Assembly (NCBI GenBank): GCA_028704945.1
Contig: JAQWEL010000002.1
Location: 124,001-188,000, forward strand
DNA: 64,000 nt
Direction: 5' to 3'
Source of the DNA: Patescibacteria group bacterium
GTDB lineage: Bacteria; Patescibacteriota; Patescibacteriia; Patescibacteriales; Patescibacteriaceae
Part shown: positions 36,907 through 45,369 of the stretch, piece after piece
Layout of the letters: each line of letters opens with the position of its first letter
Numbering within the stretch: position 1 is the first letter of the stretch
Translations under genes and position numbers: made by a program
Notes under the pieces: generated by a model
Databases searched by the model: none
What the model was told of the DNA's origin: nothing
Seen by the model: only the letters and a program-made list of their open reading frames with translations

Positions 36907-38561
36907 AGTTAATATCAAAAATTAAAAGAGCTTTTAGTTTAATTGAAGTTATTATAGCGATAACTATTTTTGCTTTAGTCGCTGCTGGATTGACGATGTT
37001 AGCGCTTGGTGGTTTTGATGGTTTTAATTCTTCAACCAAAAGAAGCGAAGCCGCTAATTTTTTAAATGAAGCGGTAGTTGGTAGCCAAGTTTTAGCACAG
37101 ACCGATTGGTCATCTTTTATTTATAATTCTTCAGGTATTGAAAAAAATGGAGCTAATTGGGTTTTAAAAGGCGAAGGGACGTCTGATAGCCTAAATGGCA
37201 TGTCCAGAATTTTAAAAATTGAAAATTTATGTCGTAATGAGCTTGGTTTATATCGCGATTGTTCGGGTTCGGCCGTTGATGCTCATGCTAAAAAAATAAC
37301 AGCCGAGGTTGATTGGACGGATAATTTTGGTCGTGATAATAAATTAACTAAAATGTTTATTATTAGAGACTCTGGTCTTACGCCAGCGCCGGTTTGTTTA
37401 CCTGTTTGTATTGATAAGTGTTCTGGCGAGTTAGATTCTTGCGGTAAGCCAACTTGTACTAATCCTATTGGCGGTCTGGCGATTGTTAGCGGCGTAACAG
37501 CCGTGGCTAATGGCTCAACTAAGATTGATGTAAGTTGGACAGCCACAAGTTCTTACTCTAATACAACATATAGATTAGAGTATAGTCGATCTGATGATGG
37601 TGTTATTTGGGGTGCTTTCTCGTCAGTGAGCGGCGCTTCTGCTTTAGCCACTACTACCTATACTCATACTGGAATAAGTGATGTTTATTATTATAAATAC
37701 AGAGTTAGACCAACTATTTGTTCTTCAATAGCCGGCGCAATAAGTTCTGAGTCTAATTCGACTACTTGTCCTTATACGGTAGCTACGCCAGCAACTTTAA
37801 CTTTAGCAACTAGCACGGGCCGAGTTTCGGCCAGTTGGTCGGCTGTTCCAGGTGCTGCTAATTATATTCTTTATGGGAATACTAATGGTTCAAATAAGCA
37901 GCTCTATTTCGGTTCCAATAGATCTTATGCAGATACTGGTTTAACTAATAACCAAACTTATTATTATTCTGTGGCAGCTGTGGTGTGCGGTGTTACTAGC
38001 ACTAAATCTACACAAAAAAGCGCTAAACCTTTGTCAGCTTATGAGCCAGCTTGCATAGCTAGTACCCCCCTTGGTTCTGCTTGTGGTGGCGGTTGGCTGA
38101 TTTGTAAACCAAATGATGGCAATTGCTCAGATAGTCCAACTAAATATGTAGTAGTAGCTCCGGCTGATATCAGTACAAATAAATGGATAAATGCCGTTAC
38201 TGCTTGTAATAATTATTCTAATGACTCTAGTTATTACGGCTGGTCTTTGCCTAAACTGAGCATAGATCAATATAATAGTTCTGGTAACTTTGGAGTTAAT
38301 AATGAAATCTGTCAAATGATGAAACGGTCCAATGTTTGTGTGGGGATGACTAATGCTACTGGTTGTAGCGGCGGCTGCTCATCGGGTACTCGGCCAGTTG
38401 TAGGTATCCAGTCAGGTCAGCCTTATTGGTCTTTAACACAAGTGGGGCCAGGAGCAGATAACTTTTATAGTTCTTATTGGACACAGTCTTCTTCGTTTGG
38501 TAGTCAGCAACAATTACCAGGAAGATGGCTTAATTACGTTCGTTGCGTGCGTCGATTTTAA
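36903..38561 (+). CDS. Large pseudopilin with fibronectin-like and C-terminal DUF1566-like domains
   Basis: 552 aa. A prepilin signal (KRAFSLIEVIIAITIFALVAAGL) starts at about residue 9. A pilin-like domain with paired cysteines runs to about 165 (VCLPVCIDKCSGELDSCGKPTC follows). Two fibronectin-type-III-like repeats occupy about 195-380. The C-terminal domain (about 385-552) is DUF1566/Lcl-like with WSLPKLS and YWSLTQVGPGADNFYSSYW, ending YVRCVRRF. It is probably a pilus-tip or minor pilin adhesin. The stop codon overlaps the next start. Confidence 0.85.
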   Translation: MKLISKIKRAFSLIEVIIAITIFALVAAGLTMLALGGFDGFNSSTKRSEAANFLNEAVVGSQVLAQTDWSSFIYNSSGIEKNGANWVLKGEGTSDSLNGMSRILKIENLCRNELGLYRDCSGSAVDAHAKKITAEVDWTDNFGRDNKLTKMFIIRDSGLTPAPVCLPVCIDKCSGELDSCGKPTCTNPIGGLAIVSGVTAVANGSTKIDVSWTATSSYSNTTYRLEYSRSDDGVIWGAFSSVSGASALATTTYTHTGISDVYYYKYRVRPTICSSIAGAISSESNSTTCPYTVATPATLTLATSTGRVSASWSAVPGAANYILYGNTNGSNKQLYFGSNRSYADTGLTNNQTYYYSVAAVVCGVTSTKSTQKSAKPLSAYEPACIASTPLGSACGGGWLICKPNDGNCSDSPTKYVVVAPADISTNKWINAVTACNNYSNDSSYYGWSLPKLSIDQYNSSGNFGVNNEICQMMKRSNVCVGMTNATGCSGGCSSGTRPVVGIQSGQPYWSLTQVGPGADNFYSSYWTQSSSFGSQQQLPGRWLNYVRCVRRF

Positions 38562-39076
38562 TGATTATGAAAATGGTTGTTAATGAAAAAAGAGGCTTTA
38601 CTTTAATGGAATTAACGATTTATATCGCGATTATTGGCATAGCTTTATTTGCGATTATCGGTGTTGCCATTAATTTAAGCGACGCTTTTAACAAGGGTTC
38701 GGCTATAGCTGAGGTTGAATATTCAAGTCGATTTTTTGATTCGGTTATGTATAAAAAAATCGCTGAGTCAGGTGGTATAAATATAAGTGATTCAATTTTT
38801 TCTACTAATAGCCGCTTAAGTCTTTTGCCGGCATCCACTAGCTCAAATCCAGTTATTATATTTTACGATAGCTCTTCTAAAAGACTTAAAATAACGGAAA
38901 GCACAACTCAATTTTTGACACCCGCTTCAATTATAGTTAACGGTTTCACTTTATATAATAATGGATCATCAAGCGTTTCGATTATGCTTGATTTAAGTGT
39001 AGCCTCCTCTAACAATGTTTATTCATCATTTAACAAAACATATAATTATGCCTATTTTGTTGAAAAAACGCCGTAA
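38561..39076 (+). CDS. Pseudopilin (PilW/GspJ-like position)
   Basis: Starting at the ATG 38561 (overlapping the upstream TAA as TAATG) gives 171 aa; the ATG at 38567 is an alternative. The prepilin motif KRGFTLMELTIYIAIIGIALFAIIG has Gly at the cleavage site and Glu at +5. A beta-rich soluble domain follows. It is the third pseudopilin of the pilus operon. Confidence 0.82.
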   Translation: MIMKMVVNEKRGFTLMELTIYIAIIGIALFAIIGVAINLSDAFNKGSAIAEVEYSSRFFDSVMYKKIAESGGINISDSIFSTNSRLSLLPASTSSNPVIIFYDSSSKRLKITESTTQFLTPASIIVNGFTLYNNGSSSVSIMLDLSVASSNNVYSSFNKTYNYAYFVEKTP

Positions 39077-39455
39077 GGGAGTGACAGCTTTAATTGTAGT
39101 TATGATTGTTTCAGCCGCTGGTTTGATTTTTGCTATTAGCTTAGCTTTTATCAGTCTTAATGAAGCGCAAACTTCTTTTGCTTGGGTTAAGGGTAGGGAG
39201 GTAGTATCTTTAGCTGAAGGTTGTCAAGATTGGGCAGTATCATCGTTGGCCGCAACTTCTAGCTATTCAGGCGAGTCCTTGTCTATTGGCGATGGTTTTT
39301 GTATAATAAACGTAACTGATGGGGCTAATCCGTCGATTAAGAATGTTTCGGTTAAGGCAAGCATCGGCGATTATTCAAGAGCGTTAACATTTGTTAGTCA
39401 AAATAATAATGAAAAAATAAAAGTTTTGAATTGGAAGTTATCTAATAGCTATTAA
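39048..39455 (+). CDS. PilX-like minor pilus protein
   Basis: From the ATG at 39048 it has 135 aa and overlaps the previous gene by 29 bp. A basic start (KKRRKGVTALIVVMIVSAAGLIFAISLAFISLNEAQTSF) resembles PilX-type proteins, in which the usual prepilin glutamate is replaced. A small domain with a pair of cysteines follows. The start is less certain than for its neighbours. Its place in the pilus operon supports the call. Confidence 0.7.
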   Translation: MPILLKKRRKGVTALIVVMIVSAAGLIFAISLAFISLNEAQTSFAWVKGREVVSLAEGCQDWAVSSLAATSSYSGESLSIGDGFCIINVTDGANPSIKNVSVKASIGDYSRALTFVSQNNNEKIKVLNWKLSNSY

Positions 39456-39461
39456 ATTAAT

Positions 39462-41510
39462 ATGTTTCTTATTAATAAATCAGTGGTGGGTCTTGATATT
39501 GACGATCGGTCAATCGAGGTTGCTCATATAAAAAAGCAAGGTGATAATATTAAGATTTTGAGTTTGGGTAGAATGATTTTGGAACAAGGAATTGTTGATA
39601 ATGGCAAGATTAAGCAAATGGCTCCGCTTATTTCCGCCATTAAAGAAGTAATGGCTAAAGCAAGGCCAGTTGGTATCAAAAATAATAATATCGTTTTGGG
39701 TCTTCCAGTCAATCAAGTTTATTCAGTTTTGGTTAAAATACCGACAGTTGTAGCAAACAAGGATATAGCCATTAGAGCCGAAGCTAAAAGAAATATACCG
39801 CTTGAAGATGATGATTTGTTTATTACTTATAAGTCTTTGCAAAAAACAGCTGATAATGAAGAAATTTTAATTACCGGAGCCAGTAAAGAAGTTGTTGCTC
39901 AGTGGCAAGAAGTGGCTAAAAGATTAAAAATAAATGATTCTAATTTAGACATAGAATTATATGCGTTATTCAGAGATTTGGACATAAAGGACAAGAGCCA
40001 ACCAGCTTGTTTGGTTGATATCGGCGCTACTACTACCAACATCGTTATTTTTCATGATAATGATATTCAATATACTTGCAGTCTTAAATTTGCCGGAGAT
40101 CGTTTTACTCAAGCGGTGGCCGATAAATATAAGATTGATTTCAATATTGCTGAGGTTAAGAAAATAAGGTTAGGGTTGAATCGCCAGCTTTTTCCGGTTA
40201 TCGAAAATGAATTAGCAGAAATTGCCGATGAAATAAAAAGAGTTTTAGATTATTATCGCAATAAATCAGGTAAAACTATTAGCGAAGTTCTATTGGTGGG
40301 CGGCTCAAGCAAATTAAAAGGTTTAGTGCATTATTTAGAAGATAAGCTTGGTTTGCCAGTTAGATTTGGCAAGGCTGTTTCTGTTAGTGGAGATTATCCG
40401 GAATATGTGGGCGCAATCGGTTTTGCTTTAAGAAAAATTTTTCCGGAAAAATGGCAAGATGAACCAATAATTAAATATGAAAAAACAAATAATAGCTGGT
40501 TAACTAAACAAGAGCCAGAAGTTATTAAATCAAATACAATTATGTCTAAAAAAATGATAAATCCCAACGACGATTTTGGGCCGATTGTTTCTCGACGAAA
40601 TCAAGAGAGAGGACAGTCAAGTGAAGATAAAAAAATAGCTTTTGAAAAAAAGGCTTTAATCTTGATTTTGATTTTTGGTTTGATTCTGGTTGGCGGCTCT
40701 TTTTGGTATCGAGAACAGGGCAAAAAACAAAAAAAACAGCAAGAACTAGCTAACGAAGCTGAAAATTCTTTAAATAATCAAGCGATTAATTTTAGAGTCG
40801 GACTTGTCCTATCTGGCGACAGTGGAATTAAGGCTAAGGTAGTAGAAGATAAGATTGAAACAGCTTCTGATTATTCAGAGGCAGAGTCGCTCTCTCGGCG
40901 TAATGTTGAAAGTAAGCTGGCACAAGGCGAGAGTATTTGGAAAGATCCGCTAAATGAAATTTTAGATAAAAAAACATTTAAATCGCCAGTAACCTTTAGA
41001 TGGCTAGTTTATTCGGATAAAGATATACTCCAACAGTTGTTTGCGGATATTGATAAAAAAAATTCAGATGGTATCCAGTATTCTTTTAGTTCTTGGACAA
41101 AAGATAAATTAGAAAAGACGGATAGCGCAGATAAGCTTTACTTGAGCGGTGTTTTAAATTTAGCTTCAGCTAAAATATTGCCAGTTGATTCTTTAGGCGA
41201 AATTATTCCGATAGCGGCCACCTCATCCACTTCGACGACCCCGACAACAACCATAGAAAGCGACACCCAGATTGATAGCGCTAGTATACCAGACGCCAGT
41301 CAAACTAGTTCTAAAAAAGGAACAGTTAAACAAACGGAAACAGGTTGGTTGAATGTTAGACAAGGACCAAGCGCTAGTGACGAATTGATTACAAAGATAA
41401 ATCCCGGAGAAGTTTATGATATCTTAGAAGAACAAACCCAGTGGGTTAAGATAAAATTAAAAGATGGAAATAGTGGTTGGGTAGCTATTAAATACTTAGA
41501 AATAAAGTAA
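39462..41510 (+). CDS. pilM: PilM-type pilus ATPase fused to a membrane segment and SH3 domain
   Basis: 682 aa. Residues of about 1-340 are PilM, an actin-fold ATPase with LDIDDRSIEVAHI, VDIGATTTNIVIF (phosphate-binding) and VLLVGGSSKLKGL. After a linker comes a membrane helix (about 396-414) and a periplasmic-type region (to about 590) that may stand in for PilN/PilO. The last ~64 residues are a bacterial SH3 domain (WLNVRQGPSASDELI, WVKIKLKDGNSGWVAIKYLEIK). PilM normally docks PilN at the membrane. This fusion is unusual and may compress the alignment complex into one chain. It begins 6 bp after the PilX-like gene. Confidence 0.85.
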   Translation: MFLINKSVVGLDIDDRSIEVAHIKKQGDNIKILSLGRMILEQGIVDNGKIKQMAPLISAIKEVMAKARPVGIKNNNIVLGLPVNQVYSVLVKIPTVVANKDIAIRAEAKRNIPLEDDDLFITYKSLQKTADNEEILITGASKEVVAQWQEVAKRLKINDSNLDIELYALFRDLDIKDKSQPACLVDIGATTTNIVIFHDNDIQYTCSLKFAGDRFTQAVADKYKIDFNIAEVKKIRLGLNRQLFPVIENELAEIADEIKRVLDYYRNKSGKTISEVLLVGGSSKLKGLVHYLEDKLGLPVRFGKAVSVSGDYPEYVGAIGFALRKIFPEKWQDEPIIKYEKTNNSWLTKQEPEVIKSNTIMSKKMINPNDDFGPIVSRRNQERGQSSEDKKIAFEKKALILILIFGLILVGGSFWYREQGKKQKKQQELANEAENSLNNQAINFRVGLVLSGDSGIKAKVVEDKIETASDYSEAESLSRRNVESKLAQGESIWKDPLNEILDKKTFKSPVTFRWLVYSDKDILQQLFADIDKKNSDGIQYSFSSWTKDKLEKTDSADKLYLSGVLNLASAKILPVDSLGEIIPIAATSSTSTTPTTTIESDTQIDSASIPDASQTSSKKGTVKQTETGWLNVRQGPSASDELITKINPGEVYDILEEQTQWVKIKLKDGNSGWVAIKYLEIK

Positions 41511-41565
41511 TTTGTGTAAATTTTAAAAAGTTGCTATAATTATAAAAAAGATTTAATTAAAAAAT

Positions 41566-42069
41566 ATGCCAAAAAGCATTAACAAAAAAGGTTTTACATT
41601 AATAGAGCTATTAATAGTCATTGCTATCATTTCTATTATCGCGGCAGTTGTTTTTGTCGCCCTTGATCCGTTAACTCGTTTTAGAGATTCACGCGACGCT
41701 AAACGTTGGGCTGACATTACGGCTGTCTTGAGTGCTGTTAAGATTGATCAAGTTGATAACGGCGGAGATTATTTATCAGCTGTTAAGAATCTATCGACTA
41801 ATACAGTTTATATGATTACAGGGGAAGATTCTACTTCTTGTGGCGATGCTACTAATTGTAAAACCGATATTGCTAGCGACTCTAGTTGTGTTAATCTGTC
41901 GGAATTAGTCACTCAGGGTTATTTAGGCAGTGTGCCAGTCAGTCCCAATGGTGAAGGTAGCTGGGGGATAAAGAAAACTGGTTATACTATTGAAAAAAGC
42001 GCAACTGGTATTTTAACTGTTAGAGCGTGTGAAGGTGAAAATACTACTGAAATCAGAGCTTCAAGATAA
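41566..42069 (+). CDS. Type IV pilin
   Basis: 167 aa. KKGFTLIELLIVIAIISIIAAVVFVALDPLTRFRDSRDAKRWADI is a canonical class III signal plus N-terminal helix. A small globular domain with two pairs of cysteines (CGDATNC; SSCVNL and RACEG) follows. It is the compact, presumably major or abundant pilin of this locus, separated from pilM by 55 bp and followed by a terminator. Confidence 0.88.
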   Translation: MPKSINKKGFTLIELLIVIAIISIIAAVVFVALDPLTRFRDSRDAKRWADITAVLSAVKIDQVDNGGDYLSAVKNLSTNTVYMITGEDSTSCGDATNCKTDIASDSSCVNLSELVTQGYLGSVPVSPNGEGSWGIKKTGYTIEKSATGILTVRACEGENTTEIRASR

Positions 42070-42086
42070 GGTAAATTTAATTATGA

Positions 42087-42114
42087 AAACAGGTATTCAA
42101 GTATACCTGTTTTT
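42087..42114 (+). terminator. Terminator of the pilus operon
   Basis: AAAACAGGTAT and ATACCTGTTTT pair around a 6-nt loop, followed by TAGTTTT. Confidence 0.8.
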
Positions 42115-42174
42115 AGTTTTATTTTTTTGCTATAATTAAGCTGTGATAATTCAATCAAACTATTTTTTGTTGGT

Positions 42175-42861
42175 ATGAAAAACAGCTTAACGCAAATTGA
42201 TACTTTGATTATTTCCGATCTGCATCTCGGTTTTAAGTTTTGTCGGGCAGAAAAATTGATTGAAGTTTTAAAAAATTATAATTATAAACGATTAATTTTA
42301 AATGGTGATATTTTTGATGATTTGAATTTTAATCGATTAAATAGCGAGCATTGGGATGTCTTATCTTATATTCGACACGCCAGCAAGACTAAAGAAGTTG
42401 TTTGGATTGTCGGTAATCATGATGGTCAAGCGCAGATTTTATCAAAATTGGTCGGGTTAAAAGTGCGTAATTATTATATTTGGCAAGAGAAGAATAAAAA
42501 ATGTTTAGCCATTCATGGTCATCAATTTGATCGGCTGATATCTAAAAATCCTTTAATCAGTTATGTTGCCGGTTGGCTATACTATGGTATTAAATTCTTT
42601 GAGCACAACAATCAAGTGGTAACTGACTGGATTAGACATACTAATAGGAGCTGGTTGAGATTATCTGACGAGGTCTCTAAAAAAGCTATTTGGTTTGGAC
42701 GATGGCATAAAGCTGATTTTGTTTTTTGTGGACATACTCATCAGGCGCTTGAATTAAAAAAGTCAGATATTTATTATTACAATTCCGGTTCTTGGGTTGA
42801 TTCTCCTTCAACTTTGATAACTATTAAAGACGGAGAAATAAAATTAGTTAATTTTAAATAA
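42175..42861 (+). CDS. Metallophosphoesterase, LpxH-like
   Basis: 228 aa with the full calcineurin-type motif set: SDLHLG, LNGDIFDD, GNHD, AIHGHQFD and CGHTHQ. This arrangement resembles UDP-2,3-diacylglucosamine pyrophosphatases (LpxH), but CPR cells generally lack lipid A, so the substrate is probably different. It stands alone between two terminators. Confidence 0.88.
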   Translation: MKNSLTQIDTLIISDLHLGFKFCRAEKLIEVLKNYNYKRLILNGDIFDDLNFNRLNSEHWDVLSYIRHASKTKEVVWIVGNHDGQAQILSKLVGLKVRNYYIWQEKNKKCLAIHGHQFDRLISKNPLISYVAGWLYYGIKFFEHNNQVVTDWIRHTNRSWLRLSDEVSKKAIWFGRWHKADFVFCGHTHQALELKKSDIYYYNSGSWVDSPSTLITIKDGEIKLVNFK

Positions 42862-42890
42862 AAAATAACTGCCGTAAAGCAGTTATTTTT
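42861..42890. terminator. Bidirectional terminator
   Basis: AAAAATAACTGC and GCAGTTATTTTT form a 12-bp stem between convergent genes. Confidence 0.85.
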
Positions 42891-42908
42891 TATTTAAATG
42901 ATTTGGTA

Positions 42909-43853
42909 TTACCTAAGTCTAAGGTTTAAATTAAGTTGTTTTTTGTAATCTTTTTTGCCAGTGAATATTTTGTAAGCATCCTCGACTGACTTGTTATAAA
43001 TAGAGATAGCGGCGATAGCGTTAGCGAAATTAATCGCTTCTTCAAGTTTGTGCTGATGGATATTGCGCCCAGTAGCATTACCGCTGGCGCCAGCTTTTAT
43101 CTGTTCAGCTAAAGTTTTTAAGAAGTTTTTTGGGTCGACCGCTGATCCGCCTGAAAAAATTACACCAGTTCTGCCAGCTGCCGAAATAATTTCTTTGATA
43201 TTAATATCCTTGCTTTTAGCGCTTGGCTTGGGATAATTTAGTTTTACAAAGTCGGCTCCGAGCGAGGCAGCTAAACCAGCGCAACCAGCAATTAAATGAG
43301 AGTCGCGTTCATTCTTAACCGCCTTACCTCTTGGATAAATCCATAAAACAGTTAAGAGACCATGCTTGTGGGCGCTGGTTATGACCTGAGCAGCCTCTGA
43401 TAACATTTTGGCTTCATATTTAGAACCAGGATAGATAGTGTAACCAATGCCGACAATTTTTAATTTGGAATATTTTTTTAAGTCAATTATCTGTTCAATC
43501 GTTGTTAGGGCAGCAGAATAAGGATCATCGTTTTCAACCGGCACTAAATCTGTTTTGGAATTCAGCTTGATAATATAAGGAATATTGCGATAGCTATCGG
43601 CATAATTGGCAATCAAACCTAATTGAGCGGCAAAAGCGCCGATATCGGATTTGGAAGCAATTTCAAACAAATGTTCAGGGTTGGCATCATCAGAATGTAT
43701 GTCAGCGCCGTAAAAATCTTCATTAAGATGTTCTATTTTTTGGTCGCCAGCGAACAGCATTAAACGGCCAGTATTTTTGGTGGCTAAACGCCAATTATAT
43801 AAATATTCACCTCGGTTAAAAGAGGGGACGGTTGAAGGGATATGTTTTTTCAT
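42909..43853 (-). CDS. Class I fructose-bisphosphate aldolase (FbaB/DeoC family)
   Basis: 314 aa. Family marks are LMLFAGDQKIEHLNEDF near the start, YTIYPGSKYEAKMLSEAAQV, VLWIYPRGKAVKNE, GADFVKLNYPKP (the Schiff-base lysine region) and GVIFSGGSAVDPKNFL. This archaeal-type class I aldolase cleaves fructose-1,6-bisphosphate to two triose phosphates without a metal. It feeds GAPDH (48720-49727). No other upper-glycolysis gene is in the window. Confidence 0.9.
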   Translation of the reverse strand: MKKHIPSTVPSFNRGEYLYNWRLATKNTGRLMLFAGDQKIEHLNEDFYGADIHSDDANPEHLFEIASKSDIGAFAAQLGLIANYADSYRNIPYIIKLNSKTDLVPVENDDPYSAALTTIEQIIDLKKYSKLKIVGIGYTIYPGSKYEAKMLSEAAQVITSAHKHGLLTVLWIYPRGKAVKNERDSHLIAGCAGLAASLGADFVKLNYPKPSAKSKDINIKEIISAAGRTGVIFSGGSAVDPKNFLKTLAEQIKAGASGNATGRNIHQHKLEEAINFANAIAAISIYNKSVEDAYKIFTGKKDYKKQLNLNLRLR

Positions 43854-43928
43854 ATTTATTGATTAGAGGAATTTATATTTTTATTATAGCAGTTTTATCA
43901 GTATGACTCAAATTTAGTAATGTTCTTG

Positions 43929-43960
43929 TCTATATTATAAAAAGACTATATTATAAAAAA
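43929..43960. repeat. Short AT-rich tandem repeat
   Basis: Two head-to-tail copies of a 16-bp unit containing CTATATTATAAAAA, in the region between the aldolase gene and ferredoxin. Each copy contains a -10-like TATATT or TATTAT. Confidence 0.6.
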
Positions 43961-44017
43961 ACATTGACCAACCCTTGTTTATGTTATAACATTTGATTAA
44001 TTAATAAAAAGAAAAAT

Positions 44018-44188
44018 ATGAAAGTTGACCAAAAAAAATGTATTGGTTGCGGTGCTTGCGCTTCACTTTACCCGGATAATTTTAAAATAAATAAGGATGG
44101 TAAAGCGGAACCCATCGTTGGTTCGGATAATTCTGACGCTGCTGATGTCATCGGCATCTGCCCAGTTAGCGCTATTTCTAATGAATAA
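44018..44188 (+). CDS. Small 4Fe-4S ferredoxin, 56 aa
   Basis: The short reading frame from the ATG at 44018 translates as MKVDQKKCIGCGACASLYPD..., ending GICPVSAISNE. It has the CIGCGACAS and C-terminal CP motifs. CxxCxxC plus the single later Cys gives four ligands for one [4Fe-4S] cluster. A TTGACC box lies about 45 nt upstream. It overlaps, antisense, the last 121 bp of the 44068-45252 ORF, which is probably over-extended. Confidence 0.85.
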   Translation: MKVDQKKCIGCGACASLYPDNFKINKDGKAEPIVGSDNSDAADVIGICPVSAISNE

Positions 44189-45252
44189 TTGAAGTAATAA
44201 AATAAAACCCCAAAGCTTTGTGCTAAGGGGTTTGTTTTTTGGTTAAAATTGTAAAAATATTGTTTAGGAATTTCTCTGATGATTATCGGTTTTAATCTGT
44301 AATCATCTTTTGAATTGGATAGTTTTAGGTCTCGGCCAAAAGTATAGTCGCCGACACCAGGTAAATAGCCAATTGGAAAATAAGCGTTTTGTTCAACGTA
44401 ACAATAACTGCTTTTATTTAAGCCATATCCCGGAGTACATTGGAGTCCGATAGCAATGTGATCATTATTTGAACCGGTTTGATTATAGAAAAAGAAAGCC
44501 GAGCCAATATCAAGTTTTTCTAACAGCGCCTTGGCCAGTAATGATTTTTCCATGCAAACTCCGCGCTGCTCAAATAAAGTCAGATAAGGATGAAAATAGC
44601 CAGTGTAGGAAAGGCGGTTTTGAAAATTAAGGTCAAAACTGATAGCATTTTGCACGAAGCTGAAAATCAATTCAATAAATCCATCTTGATCAAGCTTTAA
44701 TTGGGCCTTAATCATTAATAATTCGTTAATTAATCGATCAAGCGTTTCATCACGCGGTAAAGTTTCCGGCACTTTCTGGTTTAAATAGTAGTCGTACTTA
44801 AGCTGGCTATTGTTAGGATATCTTTCTCGCGGTAATTGGCGATAGTAATCAATTAGGCTTTTTTTAAAGCTAAGTTTCGCCTTGACAGTAGTTTCTCTAA
44901 ATGGCCACTCATAAATAATTTCTTGATTGTCAGATTTTTTGACGTAAGCCAAAGATTTTTGGAAAGTGTCTGGATTAGTTGGTCGCGGTAATTGAACCGG
45001 CCCATCAATTTTTGGCATCATTGGCTGAGTAAATGAACCATTGTTAGTGTTGCTGTTAGTCGGTTGATTGTTAGCGCTGTCGGCATTATTCGGATATTTG
45101 CTTAAGCCAACGATTTCAGGTGTCGGCGGCATAATTATTTCATTTGCTCGATTGGCAAAGGATTTATTACAAGCTACCAAGTAAGGTGCTAGAAGCAGTA
45201 TAATTAGCAGAATGCGCCAATTATTTTTGCCAAAACAAAAGATTTTTTTCAA
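44068..45252 (-). CDS. Transglutaminase-like exported protein; C-terminal end probably over-extended
   Basis: 394 aa as read. A signal region with a possible lipobox (LLLAPYLVACN) precedes a proline-rich linker and a transglutaminase-like core. That core has ERGVCMEKSLLAKALLEKLDIGSAFFF, NDHIAIGLQC and YCYVEQNAYFPIGYLPG, matching its paralogue at 7343-8836. The last ~55-60 codons read through a terminator hairpin and antisense into the ferredoxin gene, so the natural stop is probably near 44250 and was lost or frameshifted. The 5' end is divergent from uvrC with back-to-back TTGACA boxes. Confidence 0.75.
   Translation of the reverse strand: MKKIFCFGKNNWRILLIILLLAPYLVACNKSFANRANEIIMPPTPEIVGLSKYPNNADSANNQPTNSNTNNGSFTQPMMPKIDGPVQLPRPTNPDTFQKSLAYVKKSDNQEIIYEWPFRETTVKAKLSFKKSLIDYYRQLPRERYPNNSQLKYDYYLNQKVPETLPRDETLDRLINELLMIKAQLKLDQDGFIELIFSFVQNAISFDLNFQNRLSYTGYFHPYLTLFEQRGVCMEKSLLAKALLEKLDIGSAFFFYNQTGSNNDHIAIGLQCTPGYGLNKSSYCYVEQNAYFPIGYLPGVGDYTFGRDLKLSNSKDDYRLKPIIIREIPKQYFYNFNQKTNPLAQSFGVLFYYFNYSLEIALTGQMPMTSAASELSEPTMGSALPSLFILKLSG
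44204..44240. terminator. Terminator after the ferredoxin gene
   Basis: AAAACCCC and GGGGTTT pair around a long loop; a T-run follows on the forward strand. It lies inside the nominal reverse ORF 44068-45252. Confidence 0.75.
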
Positions 45253-45320
45253 GTTAACCTCTATTTTAAATTGTTAATATACTAATTTATTTTTGTATAT
45301 ATATCATATTTTTGATGTTT

Positions 45321-45337
45321 TGTCAAGTATATTGACA
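45321..45337. promoter_or_regulatory. Back-to-back -35 boxes of the divergent transglutaminase-like and uvrC promoters
   Basis: TGTCAA (45321-45326, i.e. TTGACA on the reverse strand) and TTGACA (45332-45337) form a palindrome TTTGTCAA...TTGACAAA. This dyad could also be an operator. The -10 boxes are weaker (forward AATAAT around 45355). Confidence 0.55.
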
Positions 45338-45369
45338 AAATTTGGCTAATATTCAATAATAAATATATT

